A stretch of 64,000 bases of DNA. It comes from Gracilibacillus ureilyticus (GTDB taxonomy: Bacteria; Bacillota; Bacilli; Bacillales; Amphibacillaceae). The DNA lies in contig NZ_FOGL01000008.1 in the NCBI RefSeq assembly GCF_900111195.1, positions 1-64,000 of the forward strand, written 5' to 3'. A program made the position numbers and the translations under genes. Shown one piece after another: positions 43,524-52,363 of the stretch (positions are counted from its first letter, which is position 1; each line of letters opens with the position of its first letter). Under the pieces are notes generated by a model. The model was not told the DNA's origin. It made no database searches and was given only the letters and a program-made list of their open reading frames with translations.

Positions 43524-43552
43524 AGTAAGCGATTACATACCGTATTATAACA
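43524..43552 (-). promoter_or_regulatory. Extended -10 promoter with cre-like site
   Basis: An extended -10, TGTTATAAT (43544-43552), is followed within 7 bases by TGTAATCGCTTACT (43524-43537), which matches 13 of 14 cre positions. This would place the araC-pectinase unit under CcpA. Confidence 0.55.
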
Positions 43553-43630
43553 CAAGATAAATTTTCTAACATATGTAAATATTGTTGAAAAAGTATTCAA
43601 ATATTGCTGTGTCAATAATAGTAGTATTAA

Positions 43631-43658
43631 AAAAAGTGGAACGAATTATATTCGTTCC
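43631..43658 (-). terminator. Terminator overlapping the ydbT stop
   Basis: The stem GGAACGAAT / ATTCGTTCC with a 3-base loop contains the stop codon and is followed by seven T on the minus strand. Confidence 0.75.
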
Positions 43659-45136
43659 AGCTTCTTTCGTACTCTGTGAAGTTCTTTTTCTCCCGCTTGA
43701 AACCAGCTGTTTAACTGGAAAGCGAAAGCAACAGGAACATCTTTAAACCATTCTTCCCTTAAAGGTGTAGCACGAATGGAAGTTTTAACTGATGCTACTT
43801 TTAATTTCTGCTGCACTTTAGTCTGTATTATTTCCATTTCTACCACCTTCTGTTGCTTTGTCAGCAGCAGTCTTGTTGAAATTCCTCCATTTCTAAACTG
43901 TAATTGCCGATCACTTATTGCAAATTGCGTATGCATATAATCCATTATTCTATTGATATAAACAAAGAAAAATAGGGTGGTTGATAAAATCCACCAGGCT
44001 TGTTCTACATTTAAAAAAGTCGGCCTGAAGTAAGCCAGAGCTATTGTGGCAATTATCCACGGCCAGCTCGGCATCAATAATTTGAGCCATAATGATTGTT
44101 TCGGCAATCGCTGCATATTTGAGGGCAGTTCATATGTTGGAAGTAACTCTACGACTAATTTCATTGCCTCATCATATGGAAGAAACGGATAAAGTGAATT
44201 GATTTCCTGCGGCTTATCATCAGAATTCGAATTAGCGGTACTGATTAGCTTCACTTCAGCCATATTAAGTATCCGCTTCAACAGTGGCTGGGTAATCACA
44301 ACAGCCTGAACCTTACTCTTTTTAATGGAGAAATAGCTTGTACTCATCATTCCACGCTTTATAAAAATATGGGAAGCAGATGTGGCAATTTCGAACATAC
44401 CGTATTTCACATATGTACGGATAATCCCAATTAAGACACTAAGGACTATGGAAACGGCAATAAGAACAAACAATAGCCATAAATTATCTGCCACCTTTTG
44501 AAAAACACTCTTATTCACTAACTCAAATGGCAGAAATGGTGTTAAATTTTCATAGAGTATCGATATCATCGGAATGATTGCCAGAAAACTCATCGAAGTA
44601 AAACTTGCCTTCAATAAATCCCGGTTGGACGAACGATAATGAATCATATAATCTGTCTTATCCTCTTGATTTTCTATTGATGAAACAATGTCTCCTGCTT
44701 CTTCTTCCTTAGCTTCTGCTATTGAAATAAGTGAATCAGCCTGTGCCTCTGTTAATACTTTAAAAACAACCGCATCATCTTCCCCATCCATCGCAGTTTC
44801 AAATGTGACAGATGTGACACCAAACATATTGTGAAAGAAGTTCTTCTGCCGTTTAATGTTTTGTATTTTAGAGAATGGAATCGTCCTGTCCACCTTTGTA
44901 AAAATACCCTCTTTTAAATCGAAGGCACGTTCTCTTACTTCATAAGTTTTGGTAAACCATTCTATGAAGATATAAATTGTTCGTAAAAGAATAACTGCTG
45001 CAAGTAAAACTCTCCCATATTTAAATAGCCAAAATTCGGATTGTCCTCTAATTACAAACAGAAAGATAATAAGGAAGAAGGTATTTTTAATCAACTGATA
45101 GAGCTGATACAAAATGGTAAGCGGATGGTACCTCAT
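43646..45136 (-). CDS. ydbT: Membrane protein with bacterial PH domains, YdbT-like
   Basis: The 496-residue protein has three pairs of transmembrane helices alternating with bPH2-type modules. The repeats are visible as FDLKEGIFTKVDRTIPFSKIQNIK, IKRGMMSTSYFSIKKSKVQA and RNGGISTRLLLTKQQKV. The last module continues to the C-terminus. It overlaps ydbS by 4 bases (ATGA), as in B. subtilis, where YdbS and YdbT act together and are linked to membrane-active amylocyclicin resistance. The mechanism is unknown. Confidence 0.87.
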   Translation of the reverse strand: MRYHPLTILYQLYQLIKNTFFLIIFLFVIRGQSEFWLFKYGRVLLAAVILLRTIYIFIEWFTKTYEVRERAFDLKEGIFTKVDRTIPFSKIQNIKRQKNFFHNMFGVTSVTFETAMDGEDDAVVFKVLTEAQADSLISIAEAKEEEAGDIVSSIENQEDKTDYMIHYRSSNRDLLKASFTSMSFLAIIPMISILYENLTPFLPFELVNKSVFQKVADNLWLLFVLIAVSIVLSVLIGIIRTYVKYGMFEIATSASHIFIKRGMMSTSYFSIKKSKVQAVVITQPLLKRILNMAEVKLISTANSNSDDKPQEINSLYPFLPYDEAMKLVVELLPTYELPSNMQRLPKQSLWLKLLMPSWPWIIATIALAYFRPTFLNVEQAWWILSTTLFFFVYINRIMDYMHTQFAISDRQLQFRNGGISTRLLLTKQQKVVEMEIIQTKVQQKLKVASVKTSIRATPLREEWFKDVPVAFAFQLNSWFQAGEKELHRVRKKLERI

Positions 45137-45624
45137 ACTTCTTCCACTTCCTTCAGTTTTGCATATTCCGCAATTTGTTCTCTTAGACGCAAAGCTGTTA
45201 TTTCTTCTAAAGCTGGAATGGTGTGTGATGAACCCATTGTTTCAATACTTATTGTCCGCAATTGATATTTGCGTAACAGAGGTCCTTGCTCAGTAGAAAC
45301 AGATTGTACCTTACTCATTGGAACGGTAACCCATTTTTCACGCCACACCCCATATTTACATTGGAAAAATTCTTCATCAACCCTGTAATACCAGCTCCTG
45401 TAGAGATACTTAGGTCTAAGCAATGAATAAAAACTGCCAAACACTGACAGGATTGCCAAACCAATTAATATCCAGCCAATCCAGTAGACCCATTCAAAAA
45501 AGTAATCTAAGCAAAACAGGATTATTATAATGAAGTAACCAATAACATCTAAGATTATTTCACCTAGTAACCAGACTTTTGGTGCTTTCGGTGATAGTCT
45601 CTCTGTTAACTCACCAGGTTCCAT
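45133..45624 (-). CDS. ydbS: Membrane protein with PH domain, YdbS-like
   Basis: The 163-residue protein has two adjacent helices (about 20-65) and one bPH2 module, seen as YRVDEEFFQCKYGVWREKWVT followed by VPMSKVQSVSTEQGPLLRKY. It is the small partner of YdbT and is translationally coupled to it. AGGAGGG precedes the ATG. The YqeB-like gene lies 21 bases upstream on the same strand, so a four-gene operon from the DUF418 gene onward is likely. Confidence 0.87.
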   Translation of the reverse strand: MEPGELTERLSPKAPKVWLLGEIILDVIGYFIIIILFCLDYFFEWVYWIGWILIGLAILSVFGSFYSLLRPKYLYRSWYYRVDEEFFQCKYGVWREKWVTVPMSKVQSVSTEQGPLLRKYQLRTISIETMGSSHTIPALEEITALRLREQIAEYAKLKEVEEV

Positions 45625-45645
45625 ACGTGCCCTCCTATCTATTTC

Positions 45646-46359
45646 CTAACGCTCTGTTCCCATCCGTACATACTGCCGCTTGCCTTTATCACGGATAACT
45701 ATACCTAGGTCAGCCAGGTCTTTGCGCAGCACTTCCGCTTCCTTCGTTTCCAGATCCTTTAAGGCTTTTTCCCTCGCTGCCAGCAGTGCATTAACGTGCC
45801 GGGAGTAGTCGGGATGGTCCCGTACCCAGCGCTGGTAATGATCTTCATATGGATCTCTATCCTCCCATGGATATTCATACTGGCTGAATGCCTCGATCAC
45901 TAACTCTTTCTTAGATTCCGGCCGTCCCCGATACAGTTCTTCACCATGTTTATTGAGGAATACTAGATATTTCCCATCCATGTATACGGAAGAGAGTTCT
46001 CTTTTTTTAATATTTTGTCTATTATTTTTCACACTCAGATTCACTTCTTCATCTCTAATTGTTATTTTCAAAGATTCTGTGAACACATAGTATGTGAAAA
46101 TTATACCCACAATCACTCCTATCATTACCGGCAAAACAGAAACCCACTCACTTTCTACAGATGCTATCCATTCGAGCACCCCCTGAAATGGGATGAACGG
46201 TAACGTTATGACCCATTCCGCAACAGATGGCACAAACCAGCCAAGTAATCCTCCCAGAACCGGAGGTGCGATAATAATCAGAGCTTTCTCACCAGCTGTT
46301 AAATAAAGGACTGTCTCATTATTCACTATCTCTCTGCTCCTTTCCTGCAATCTCTTCAT
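45646..46359 (-). CDS. YqeB-like membrane protein
   Basis: The 237-residue protein has two hydrophobic segments (about 27-50 and 72-93), then a PH-like sheet domain (LKITIRDEEVNLSVK, SSVYMDGKYLVFLNKHGEELYRG). A charged, Trp- and Arg-rich C-terminal tail follows (YPWEDRDPYEDHYQRWVRDHP). The organisation resembles B. subtilis YqeB, of unknown function. Its ATG overlaps the stop of the upstream DUF418 gene by one base. The company of YdbS/YdbT suggests an envelope role. Confidence 0.7.
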   Translation of the reverse strand: MKRLQERSREIVNNETVLYLTAGEKALIIIAPPVLGGLLGWFVPSVAEWVITLPFIPFQGVLEWIASVESEWVSVLPVMIGVIVGIIFTYYVFTESLKITIRDEEVNLSVKNNRQNIKKRELSSVYMDGKYLVFLNKHGEELYRGRPESKKELVIEAFSQYEYPWEDRDPYEDHYQRWVRDHPDYSRHVNALLAAREKALKDLETKEAEVLRKDLADLGIVIRDKGKRQYVRMGTER

Positions 46360-47531
46360 TATCCATGCTCTTCAACCAGTTCGACCGGTTTCTTTTCTTT
46401 CGGTTTTGATTTAAAGCTCCAGTAAACAACCATTCGGATAATCCGCTCAAGCGGCCCTTGTTTGAAGTGGTTCATGTACCAGTTACTGAAAACTACCTGA
46501 AGTGTATATATCACTATCCCTATCAGTGCGGCAGCCCATACTCCGAGCTTCGCAAACAATCCAAGCCCATACCCATAGAAAATCAGAGTAAAGATAATAG
46601 ATTGCAAAATATAATTGGTAAGTGATAATTTCCCAAACTTTTCAAATGCCTTTATTACGTGATGCTGGTTCCACTTTTGATAAAAATGCGAAAACAGGAA
46701 GACATACCCCAAAGCCAGTACACTTCCGCCTGTCATACTGAAATCTACTATCGAGATAAAATATGGCGATATTTTTAATAGCAATCCTATCGGGATCAAT
46801 AATAGTGCCATCTTTTTAAAATATTGCGGTTTCAGAAGCCATTTTCTATGTGCCGCATACATACCGAGCAGGAACATAGGCATGATCGTAAATGGTGCTA
46901 ATATCATTATTGCGATCATTTCCCCATCACTAAGTTCCATTGGTGTGTCGTTTAAGCGGTGATCTGTTATTTCACTGTAACTGCCATTTTGAAAAATTAC
47001 GGTAGATTCTTGTAAAAATGCCGTAATCGTCTCTTTGCTGTATAAAAGATCTGATTCTTCGGCAGTACCACCAAATCCGAACAGAAAGTTAATACTCGCC
47101 AGAATAATAAACCATACCAGTAACGTTTTAGGCTTTCTTTTTAAATACATTAATAAAATAATTCCCAAGGATCCATATGCAAAAAGAATATCACCATCCC
47201 AAATGAAATACATATGCAGCAACCCGAAAACCATTAATGCAAGAAACCTTCTGAAAAAATACCGTTTTACAGGTAACTGCTTTTCTTGTAATTTATGAAC
47301 CATTAAGATTAGTGAATAACCAAAGATAAAAGAAAAAATCGGCATAAAGGATGTTTCCACAAATATTTCCATAAAGTAATAGCCTGCCATATCCCATCCA
47401 GGTAAGTCATAAAAGGCTATTTCATCCTTACCGAACATACCATATTGAAAAATTAATAAATTTGCCAGTAAAATACCTAACAAACTAAACCCTCGTAACC
47501 CGTCAATTAATGAAATTCTGTTTGTATTCAT
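46359..47531 (-). CDS. DUF418 (YeiB-like) membrane protein
   Basis: The 390-residue protein has about ten transmembrane helices. It begins RISLIDGLRGFSLLGILLANL, the typical YeiB/acyltransferase-like opening, and has a C-terminal DUF418 region with FEKFGKLSLTNYILQSII and a basic tail. The family may transfer acyl groups, but the function is not established. It is first in the yqeB-ydbS-ydbT run, with AAAGGAG before its ATG. Confidence 0.85.
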   Translation of the reverse strand: MNTNRISLIDGLRGFSLLGILLANLLIFQYGMFGKDEIAFYDLPGWDMAGYYFMEIFVETSFMPIFSFIFGYSLILMVHKLQEKQLPVKRYFFRRFLALMVFGLLHMYFIWDGDILFAYGSLGIILLMYLKRKPKTLLVWFIILASINFLFGFGGTAEESDLLYSKETITAFLQESTVIFQNGSYSEITDHRLNDTPMELSDGEMIAIMILAPFTIMPMFLLGMYAAHRKWLLKPQYFKKMALLLIPIGLLLKISPYFISIVDFSMTGGSVLALGYVFLFSHFYQKWNQHHVIKAFEKFGKLSLTNYILQSIIFTLIFYGYGLGLFAKLGVWAAALIGIVIYTLQVVFSNWYMNHFKQGPLERIIRMVVYWSFKSKPKEKKPVELVEEHG

Positions 47532-47671
47532 CTCATTTCTCCTTTTTCGTCATTCCTCTTATTTCCATTCCAATATAAACTATAAAAATTCAAAAATCAA
47601 TATATTTTTATTGTTTTTCGATAAATATATATTGTATAATGAAAATAACATATAATAATTGAGGTGTAGAC

Positions 47672-48244
47672 ATGAAGTTAAAGGCACTATTTAAATTTGC
47701 TTACATTTTCTGTTCAATAGGTTTTTATCTCGCTTTAATAATTTCTTTTTTCAGCTTTGCTTACCATATTGCATATCTATGGTTTCCTGAAAGTAATTTT
47801 GCCAAGTCAGTTGGACCATTTGAACCGATGTACAGCTATTTGATCATTTATTTTGAAGAAATACCTGCTATCTATTTAGATAAAAACGTAATCATGCTAT
47901 CATTTATTGCAACAATTACTCTCTTCCTGTATATTCTGGTTGTCTTGCGCATTCTACATAAATTGTTTAAAAATATTTATCGTCAAAGTCTTTTTATTGA
48001 ACAAAATGTAAAACTGCTGTATATGTTAGGAGCAATAGACCTTGTATTAGGATCGGTATTTATTTATTTCGACGGGTTAATATTTGAAAAAGTGTTAACT
48101 GCTTTAGAGATTACGAATGCTACAGTTGAATTTACGAACATTGACTATATTGAGACGATTATCAGCGGTGTAATCTTTATTATGATTGGTGCTGCACTAA
48201 AGGTTGCGGTGAGAGCAATTGAAGAGAACAAATACACGATTTAA
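47672..48244 (+). CDS. DUF2975 membrane protein
   Basis: The 190-residue protein has four transmembrane helices (about 10-33, 68-92, 112-133 and 160-181). It is typical of DUF2975, which is usually encoded beside a short YozG-type HTH regulator, as here (15 bases downstream). TM-plus-HTH pairs of this kind are thought to sense envelope or stress signals, but no ligand is known. It is transcribed divergently from the DUF418 gene. Confidence 0.8.
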   Translation: MKLKALFKFAYIFCSIGFYLALIISFFSFAYHIAYLWFPESNFAKSVGPFEPMYSYLIIYFEEIPAIYLDKNVIMLSFIATITLFLYILVVLRILHKLFKNIYRQSLFIEQNVKLLYMLGAIDLVLGSVFIYFDGLIFEKVLTALEITNATVEFTNIDYIETIISGVIFIMIGAALKVAVRAIEENKYTI

Positions 48245-48259
48245 AGTGGGCGATTAGAA

Positions 48260-48472
48260 ATGATACGAATCCGATTAGATGTAATGATGGCCGAACGTAA
48301 AATGTCGTTAAATGAATTATCAGAAAAAGTTGGCATTACTCCTGCCAATTTATCAATACTTAAAAATGAAAAAGGAAAAGCCATTCGTTTTAGTACATTA
48401 GATGCTTTATGTAAAGTTCTGGAGTGCCAGCCTGGTGATTTACTGGAGTATATTGAAGAGGACGCAGAGTAA
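48260..48472 (+). CDS. yozG: YozG-type XRE/Cro helix-turn-helix regulator
   Basis: The 70-residue protein is almost entirely a helix-turn-helix domain: MIRIRLDVMMAERKMSLNEL, VGITPANLSILKNEKGKAI, then STLDALCKVLECQPGDLLEY. This matches the YozG/YdaS-like single-domain group. It is co-transcribed with the DUF2975 gene and probably regulates that operon. A good terminator follows. Confidence 0.87.
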   Translation: MIRIRLDVMMAERKMSLNELSEKVGITPANLSILKNEKGKAIRFSTLDALCKVLECQPGDLLEYIEEDAE

Positions 48473-48498
48473 CAAGTGTCTGTCAGCTGGAATGAGAA

Positions 48499-48532
48499 AA
48501 TCCTCGGATACGTTATCTCCGAGGATTTTTTA
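48499..48532. terminator. Bidirectional terminator
   Basis: AATCCTCGGA pairs with TCCGAGGATT around a 9-base loop, followed by T on the plus strand and A-rich sequence upstream. It serves the convergent yozG and MFS genes. Confidence 0.8.
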
Positions 48533-48544
48533 TCCTAACTGTTT

Positions 48545-49825
48545 TCAACCGTACCGTTCTTCTTCAATCTGTTCCAAAGTTTTTCCGCGTGTTGCAGGAG
48601 TTAATGCTATACCTATAATTAAATGAATGATTAAGAAAATAATCATCACAACACCTGCTACAGTAAAGCTTAATTTATCCATTAATACTGGTAGTATAAA
48701 AGACCATACAGCAATACCGCTGCGAACAATGAAGTACATTAACCCCTGAGCAGATGCCCTGTATCTTGTGATGAAAAGTTCACTTGTCCAAAGTGCATAA
48801 AATGCCTGTGCCCCAATGCCGGCAGAAGATCCCCAGAGTACGACAAATATAACTAATGACGCCCAGTTCATCGGCATAAAGGTGAGAATCAGCCAGGCGG
48901 TGACTCCCATTACAGCACCTAATCCAAATAGAAAACGCTGACTTATTTTATCCGCAAGCTTCATAAACCCGAAATAGGTTGTGAGCACTGTCAGCATCCA
49001 TAGAAAAGCCTGAAGCAAATTTGCCTGGCCATTACTTAGTCCTCCCACATTTTCATAGATGTATGGCATAAAATACCCCATTGCACCTGCCGTAAGATTC
49101 CAGAATAAATATATACCAATTAACAGAAAAATTGCCTGCCGGTTTACTTTCAATGCAAATAGATCCTTTACAGAGCTTTTTTGCAGCTTTGCTGTTTTTA
49201 CTTCTAATTGTTTTTTCTCATTATCTTCCGCCCATATTTTTGACTCAGGTAAATCTCTTCTTAAATACCATGTGATAAATGCAATGACAAGCAGGTGGAA
49301 AAATATCAGTCTCGATCCAAGCAGTCCGAGTGGCTCTAATAAGACTGCCAGAAAGAAGGTAATCATTGGTCCGATAGACCATGCTAACTGGGCGGCACCA
49401 ACACGGGAAGCCCGCTGTTTCGATGGCGCTTCTTCTGCAATATAAGTCCAAGAAACCGGAACGGCGACACCGACTGAAATACCGGTAATTACGGTTCCAA
49501 TCAGTAACATTGGAAAATTCACTGATAACATAATTAAAAGAATACCAAACATATACACAATTAGATCATAGTTAAATACAATTTTTCTGCCAAACTTATC
49601 TGTAATATAACCACCAAGTAATGCACCAACAGCTGCTCCAAGAGCATTAGCACTTAATGCACTTAACAAACCTACACCAACACTGTCAAAATTCAGATAT
49701 GTCTGCCACAATGTTAAACTGCTTGCCGCTGCAATAATTGCCCCAGCCTCGATATAGTTTGCCATGGCAATCGCAACTGTCGCCTTCCAGCCGGTTGTCG
49801 CCTTTCTGCTCTTTTCTTTTTCCAT
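48545..49825 (-). CDS. MFS transporter, sugar/inositol-like
   Basis: The 426-residue protein has 12 transmembrane helices and the MFS signatures GGYITDKFGRK between helices 2 and 3 and PESK-x-W after helix 6. A central charged loop follows, and the C-terminus ends TPATRGKTLEQIEEER, like sugar-porter proteins. A sugar, polyol or sugar acid is the likely substrate. GGAGGG precedes the ATG by 8 bases. A cre-like site lies in the divergent region shared with the SDR gene. Confidence 0.83.
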   Translation of the reverse strand: MEKEKSRKATTGWKATVAIAMANYIEAGAIIAAASSLTLWQTYLNFDSVGVGLLSALSANALGAAVGALLGGYITDKFGRKIVFNYDLIVYMFGILLIMLSVNFPMLLIGTVITGISVGVAVPVSWTYIAEEAPSKQRASRVGAAQLAWSIGPMITFFLAVLLEPLGLLGSRLIFFHLLVIAFITWYLRRDLPESKIWAEDNEKKQLEVKTAKLQKSSVKDLFALKVNRQAIFLLIGIYLFWNLTAGAMGYFMPYIYENVGGLSNGQANLLQAFLWMLTVLTTYFGFMKLADKISQRFLFGLGAVMGVTAWLILTFMPMNWASLVIFVVLWGSSAGIGAQAFYALWTSELFITRYRASAQGLMYFIVRSGIAVWSFILPVLMDKLSFTVAGVVMIIFLIIHLIIGIALTPATRGKTLEQIEEERYG

Positions 49826-49894
49826 ACAGTGGCCCTCCTTTATTCTTTTTACTACCTATTGGTATGCAGTACTTTCTGCGATAAGTCTGACATT

Positions 49895-49908
49895 TGTAAA
49901 CGTTTTAA
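49895..49908. promoter_or_regulatory. cre-like site between the MFS and SDR genes
   Basis: TGTAAACGTTTTAA matches 13 of 14 cre consensus positions. It lies 70 bases before the MFS gene and 130 before the SDR gene. Confidence 0.5.
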
Positions 49909-50038
49909 ATTCTTTCAAGAGGGAAATAAAAGAAACAACTTAGCAAATTCTGTTATCTTAAAAGATATTCCCAAATAATGCAGAAAAGAAACTTTTTTAG
50001 CAATACTATTTAGTAATGAAATAATAGGAGGAAATAAA

Positions 50039-50821
50039 ATGAATAAGTCTTTGGAAGGAAAAATCGCCCTTGTCACAGGAGGAAGTTCAGGAATAGGCCG
50101 GGCTTCCGCATTAACCCTTGCAGAAGAAGGTGCAAAAGTTTGCCTGATGGATATAAAGGAAGACAGCGCAGAAAAAGTAAGAGAAGATATTGAAAGGTTA
50201 GGCGGTGAAGCATTTGTTGTTGATGCAGACTTATCTGACCCGAAAAGAGTTCAGCATGGAATTGAGGAAGTAAAAAACAGGTGGGGGTCACTTGATATTG
50301 TTTTTGCAAACGGCGGAATCAACGGGGTGCTTGCCCCAATCGAAGATATGTCCCCGGAAGATTGGGATAAAACCATTAACACAAATTTAAAAGGCACTTT
50401 CCATACGGTCAAATATGCGATTCCATTAATGAAATCAAATGGTGGCAGTATTATTATAACAAGCTCGGTTAATGGTAATCGTGTCTTCTCAAATCTTGGT
50501 ATGTCTGCATACAGTACTTCTAAAGCCGGACAGATGGCCTTCGGAAAAATGGCTGCACTTGAATTAGCCCAATACAAAATCAGAGTGAACATTATCTGTC
50601 CTGGAGCTATTGAAACAAACATTGGCAAAAATACGGAAAAGACACCAGAGCTTGAGAAAATTGACATACCTGTTGAGTATCCGGAAGGTGATAAACCTTT
50701 GGAGGATGGGCCAGGAAAGCCAGAGCAGGTAGCCAAACTGATTAGATTTCTTGCCTCTGATGAGTCAAGTCATATTTCAGGAACAGAAATGTTTATTGAT
50801 GGAGCGGAATCATTATTATAA
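50039..50821 (+). CDS. Short-chain dehydrogenase/reductase
   Basis: The 260-residue classical SDR has the cofactor motif TGGSSGIGRA (about 14-23), an NGG variant of the NAG motif, catalytic Ser in IITSSVNG and YSTSK (Tyr-x3-Lys), with CPGAI and SGTEMFIDGAES at the end. Asp in CLMDIKE after the second strand favours NAD(H). The substrate is probably a sugar, polyol or sugar acid given its neighbours; this is inference. AGGAGG lies just before the ATG. A terminator follows. Confidence 0.88.
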   Translation: MNKSLEGKIALVTGGSSGIGRASALTLAEEGAKVCLMDIKEDSAEKVREDIERLGGEAFVVDADLSDPKRVQHGIEEVKNRWGSLDIVFANGGINGVLAPIEDMSPEDWDKTINTNLKGTFHTVKYAIPLMKSNGGSIIITSSVNGNRVFSNLGMSAYSTSKAGQMAFGKMAALELAQYKIRVNIICPGAIETNIGKNTEKTPELEKIDIPVEYPEGDKPLEDGPGKPEQVAKLIRFLASDESSHISGTEMFIDGAESLL

Positions 50822-50871
50822 GTGAGTGCCAAGCTGTTTACCTGGATATTCCCCTGAAAATAGCTGAAATT

Positions 50872-50912
50872 ATACCTGTCAGTCACTTCTGGCCGACAGG
50901 TATGATTTTTTT
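50872..50912 (+). terminator. Terminator of the SDR gene
   Basis: The stem ATACCTGTC / GACAGGTAT with a 14-base loop is followed by seven T. Confidence 0.75.
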
Positions 50913-51225
50913 AATCCATATGAAAAACTTCATGCAATGAAATAGTTACCGGACTTCTGTCCTCATTTGTTTCCATTAATGGCTGCATGAATGCCCACCA
51001 TTTCTGGTTCACTTCTGTCAATGCCATCCTGTTCCACTTTTCTTCATCTTCTATTTCTACATAGCCAAACAGTGTGCTTGTTTTTTTATCTAAAAAAATT
51101 GAATAATTACTTGCACCATGACGCTTTAATTCCTCTACCATTTCCGGCCATATCTCATTATGTTTTTGCTCATATTCCTCGTGCTTATCCGGGTATACCT
51201 TCATCAAAAAGCCTTTACGGATCAT
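50911..51225 (-). CDS. rhaM: L-rhamnose mutarotase
   Basis: The 104-residue protein matches RhaM/YiiL, which interconverts alpha and beta anomers of L-rhamnose. It shows the N-terminal KGFLMKVYPDKHEEYEQKHN with the active-site His, ASNYSIFLDK, LFGYVEIED and the aromatic NQKWWAFMQPLM. Length is as in E. coli (104). GGAGGG precedes the ATG. No rhamnose isomerase or kinase is in view. With the adjacent ABC importer it suggests rhamnose-containing pectin (rhamnogalacturonan) as a source. Confidence 0.92.
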   Translation of the reverse strand: MIRKGFLMKVYPDKHEEYEQKHNEIWPEMVEELKRHGASNYSIFLDKKTSTLFGYVEIEDEEKWNRMALTEVNQKWWAFMQPLMETNEDRSPVTISLHEVFHMD

Positions 51226-51409
51226 TGAATCTCCCTCCTCTTATAATAGCGCTTTCATCACTGTATATAAATTAGAATAAAACCTTATTCTTTTTTAGTC
51301 AACCTGGAAGATCATGTATGACTACTCTCAGGAATTTAGGGAAGATCTTCAATTCGCCCTACACTGGAACTATGCTCATTAATTTTTGTAAGAAGAATGG
51401 GAAAAGATA

Positions 51410-51442
51410 AAATTCTCATGAACGGATTGTTCATGAGAATTT
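51410..51442 (-). terminator. Hairpin downstream of the second ABC importer
   Basis: The 14-bp perfect stem AAATTCTCATGAAC / GTTCATGAGAATTT with a 5-base loop is followed on the minus strand by TATCTTTTCCC. It probably terminates the importer operon. The remainder of the roughly 250-base gap to rhaM shows nothing I can name. Confidence 0.6.
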
Positions 51443-51478
51443 ATAAATTTATCGCCTATTCTAGAATCATCTATTAGC

Positions 51479-51535
51479 TTATTGAAGATCAATAGTTACA
51501 TTATATTTGTCCCAATTTTCTTTAGTTATATTGTA
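51479..51535 (-). pseudogene. Possible remnant of a sugar-binding protein C-terminus
   Basis: Directly after the permease stop, in the same frame, 18 codons read YNITKENWDKYNVTIDLQ and end in a stop. This looks like the last residues of a periplasmic-type sugar-binding protein, but no start, ribosome site or larger reading frame belongs to it. It could equally be chance. Confidence 0.2.
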
Positions 51536-52363
51536 TTACCCTTTCACTGACCCCATCATCCCTGCAACAAAGTGACGCTGCATCAGGAAGAATACTATAG
51601 CCGTTGGAAGTGTCGCGATAACGATTGCTGTCATGATTACACCATAATCAGGTGTATAACCAGCACCAAGGTTTGAAATTAATAAAGGTATTGTTTGGTT
51701 TTCAGGTGACTGTAAGACAACTAGTGGCCATAAATAGTTATTCCAGCTGTTCATAAAAGCAATGATCGCTGCTGCTGCATAAGTTGTCTTCATTGTTGGC
51801 AAGTATATCCGGAAAAAGATACCAAGTTCACTTAATCCATCAATCCGTCCTGCCTCCACTAATTCTTTAGCAAACATTTTCGTATTCTGCCTGAAGAAAA
51901 AGATAAAGAACGCAGTGATAATTGTTGGCAAAATTGCTGCTGCCAATGTATCAATTCCGATCAGTGGAGAGACAGACGATACCTGACCAAAGAAACGATA
52001 TAATGGAATCATGATCGCCGCAAACGGGATCATCATCGACAATAATAAAATATTGAAGACCATATCTTTTCCTTTGGTGCGATAGATTTCGAATCCGTAA
52101 CCTGCCAATGAACCAATCAGCAATGTCAAAAAGGTCGTAATAATCGCAATGATAAAGGAATTCATTAAAGCGGTACCAATATCAACAGTAGCAAACAGGT
52201 TTTTTAAGTTCTCCACTAAATGCGTACCAGGCAATAATCTTCCTCCTGTTACATCCACTGATTTGTTCGTCATACTTATTAGCATCCATAAGAATGGAAA
52301 GATGGATACAATTGCTGCGATACTTAAGAATAAATATATGAAAAATCTTCTCACCTTTTTCAA
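51536..52363 (-). CDS. Sugar ABC transporter permease, MalG/AraQ type
   Basis: The 275-residue permease has six helices, with the EAA loop ELVEAGRIDGLSELGIFFRI and the C-terminal QRHFVAGMMGSVKG characteristic of the MalG/LacG group. It starts with TTG, overlapping the stop of the partner permease (TTGA), with AGGTGAT upstream. No ATPase gene is nearby, so a shared MsmX-type ATPase is expected. Likely substrate: an oligosaccharide released from plant polymer. Confidence 0.9.
   Translation of the reverse strand: MKKVRRFFIYLFLSIAAIVSIFPFLWMLISMTNKSVDVTGGRLLPGTHLVENLKNLFATVDIGTALMNSFIIAIITTFLTLLIGSLAGYGFEIYRTKGKDMVFNILLLSMMIPFAAIMIPLYRFFGQVSSVSPLIGIDTLAAAILPTIITAFFIFFFRQNTKMFAKELVEAGRIDGLSELGIFFRIYLPTMKTTYAAAAIIAFMNSWNNYLWPLVVLQSPENQTIPLLISNLGAGYTPDYGVIMTAIVIATLPTAIVFFLMQRHFVAGMMGSVKG

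Noticed and set aside
50251-50736. Open frame of 161 codons opposite the SDR gene
   Set aside because: Antisense to catalytic SDR motifs, with no ribosome site.
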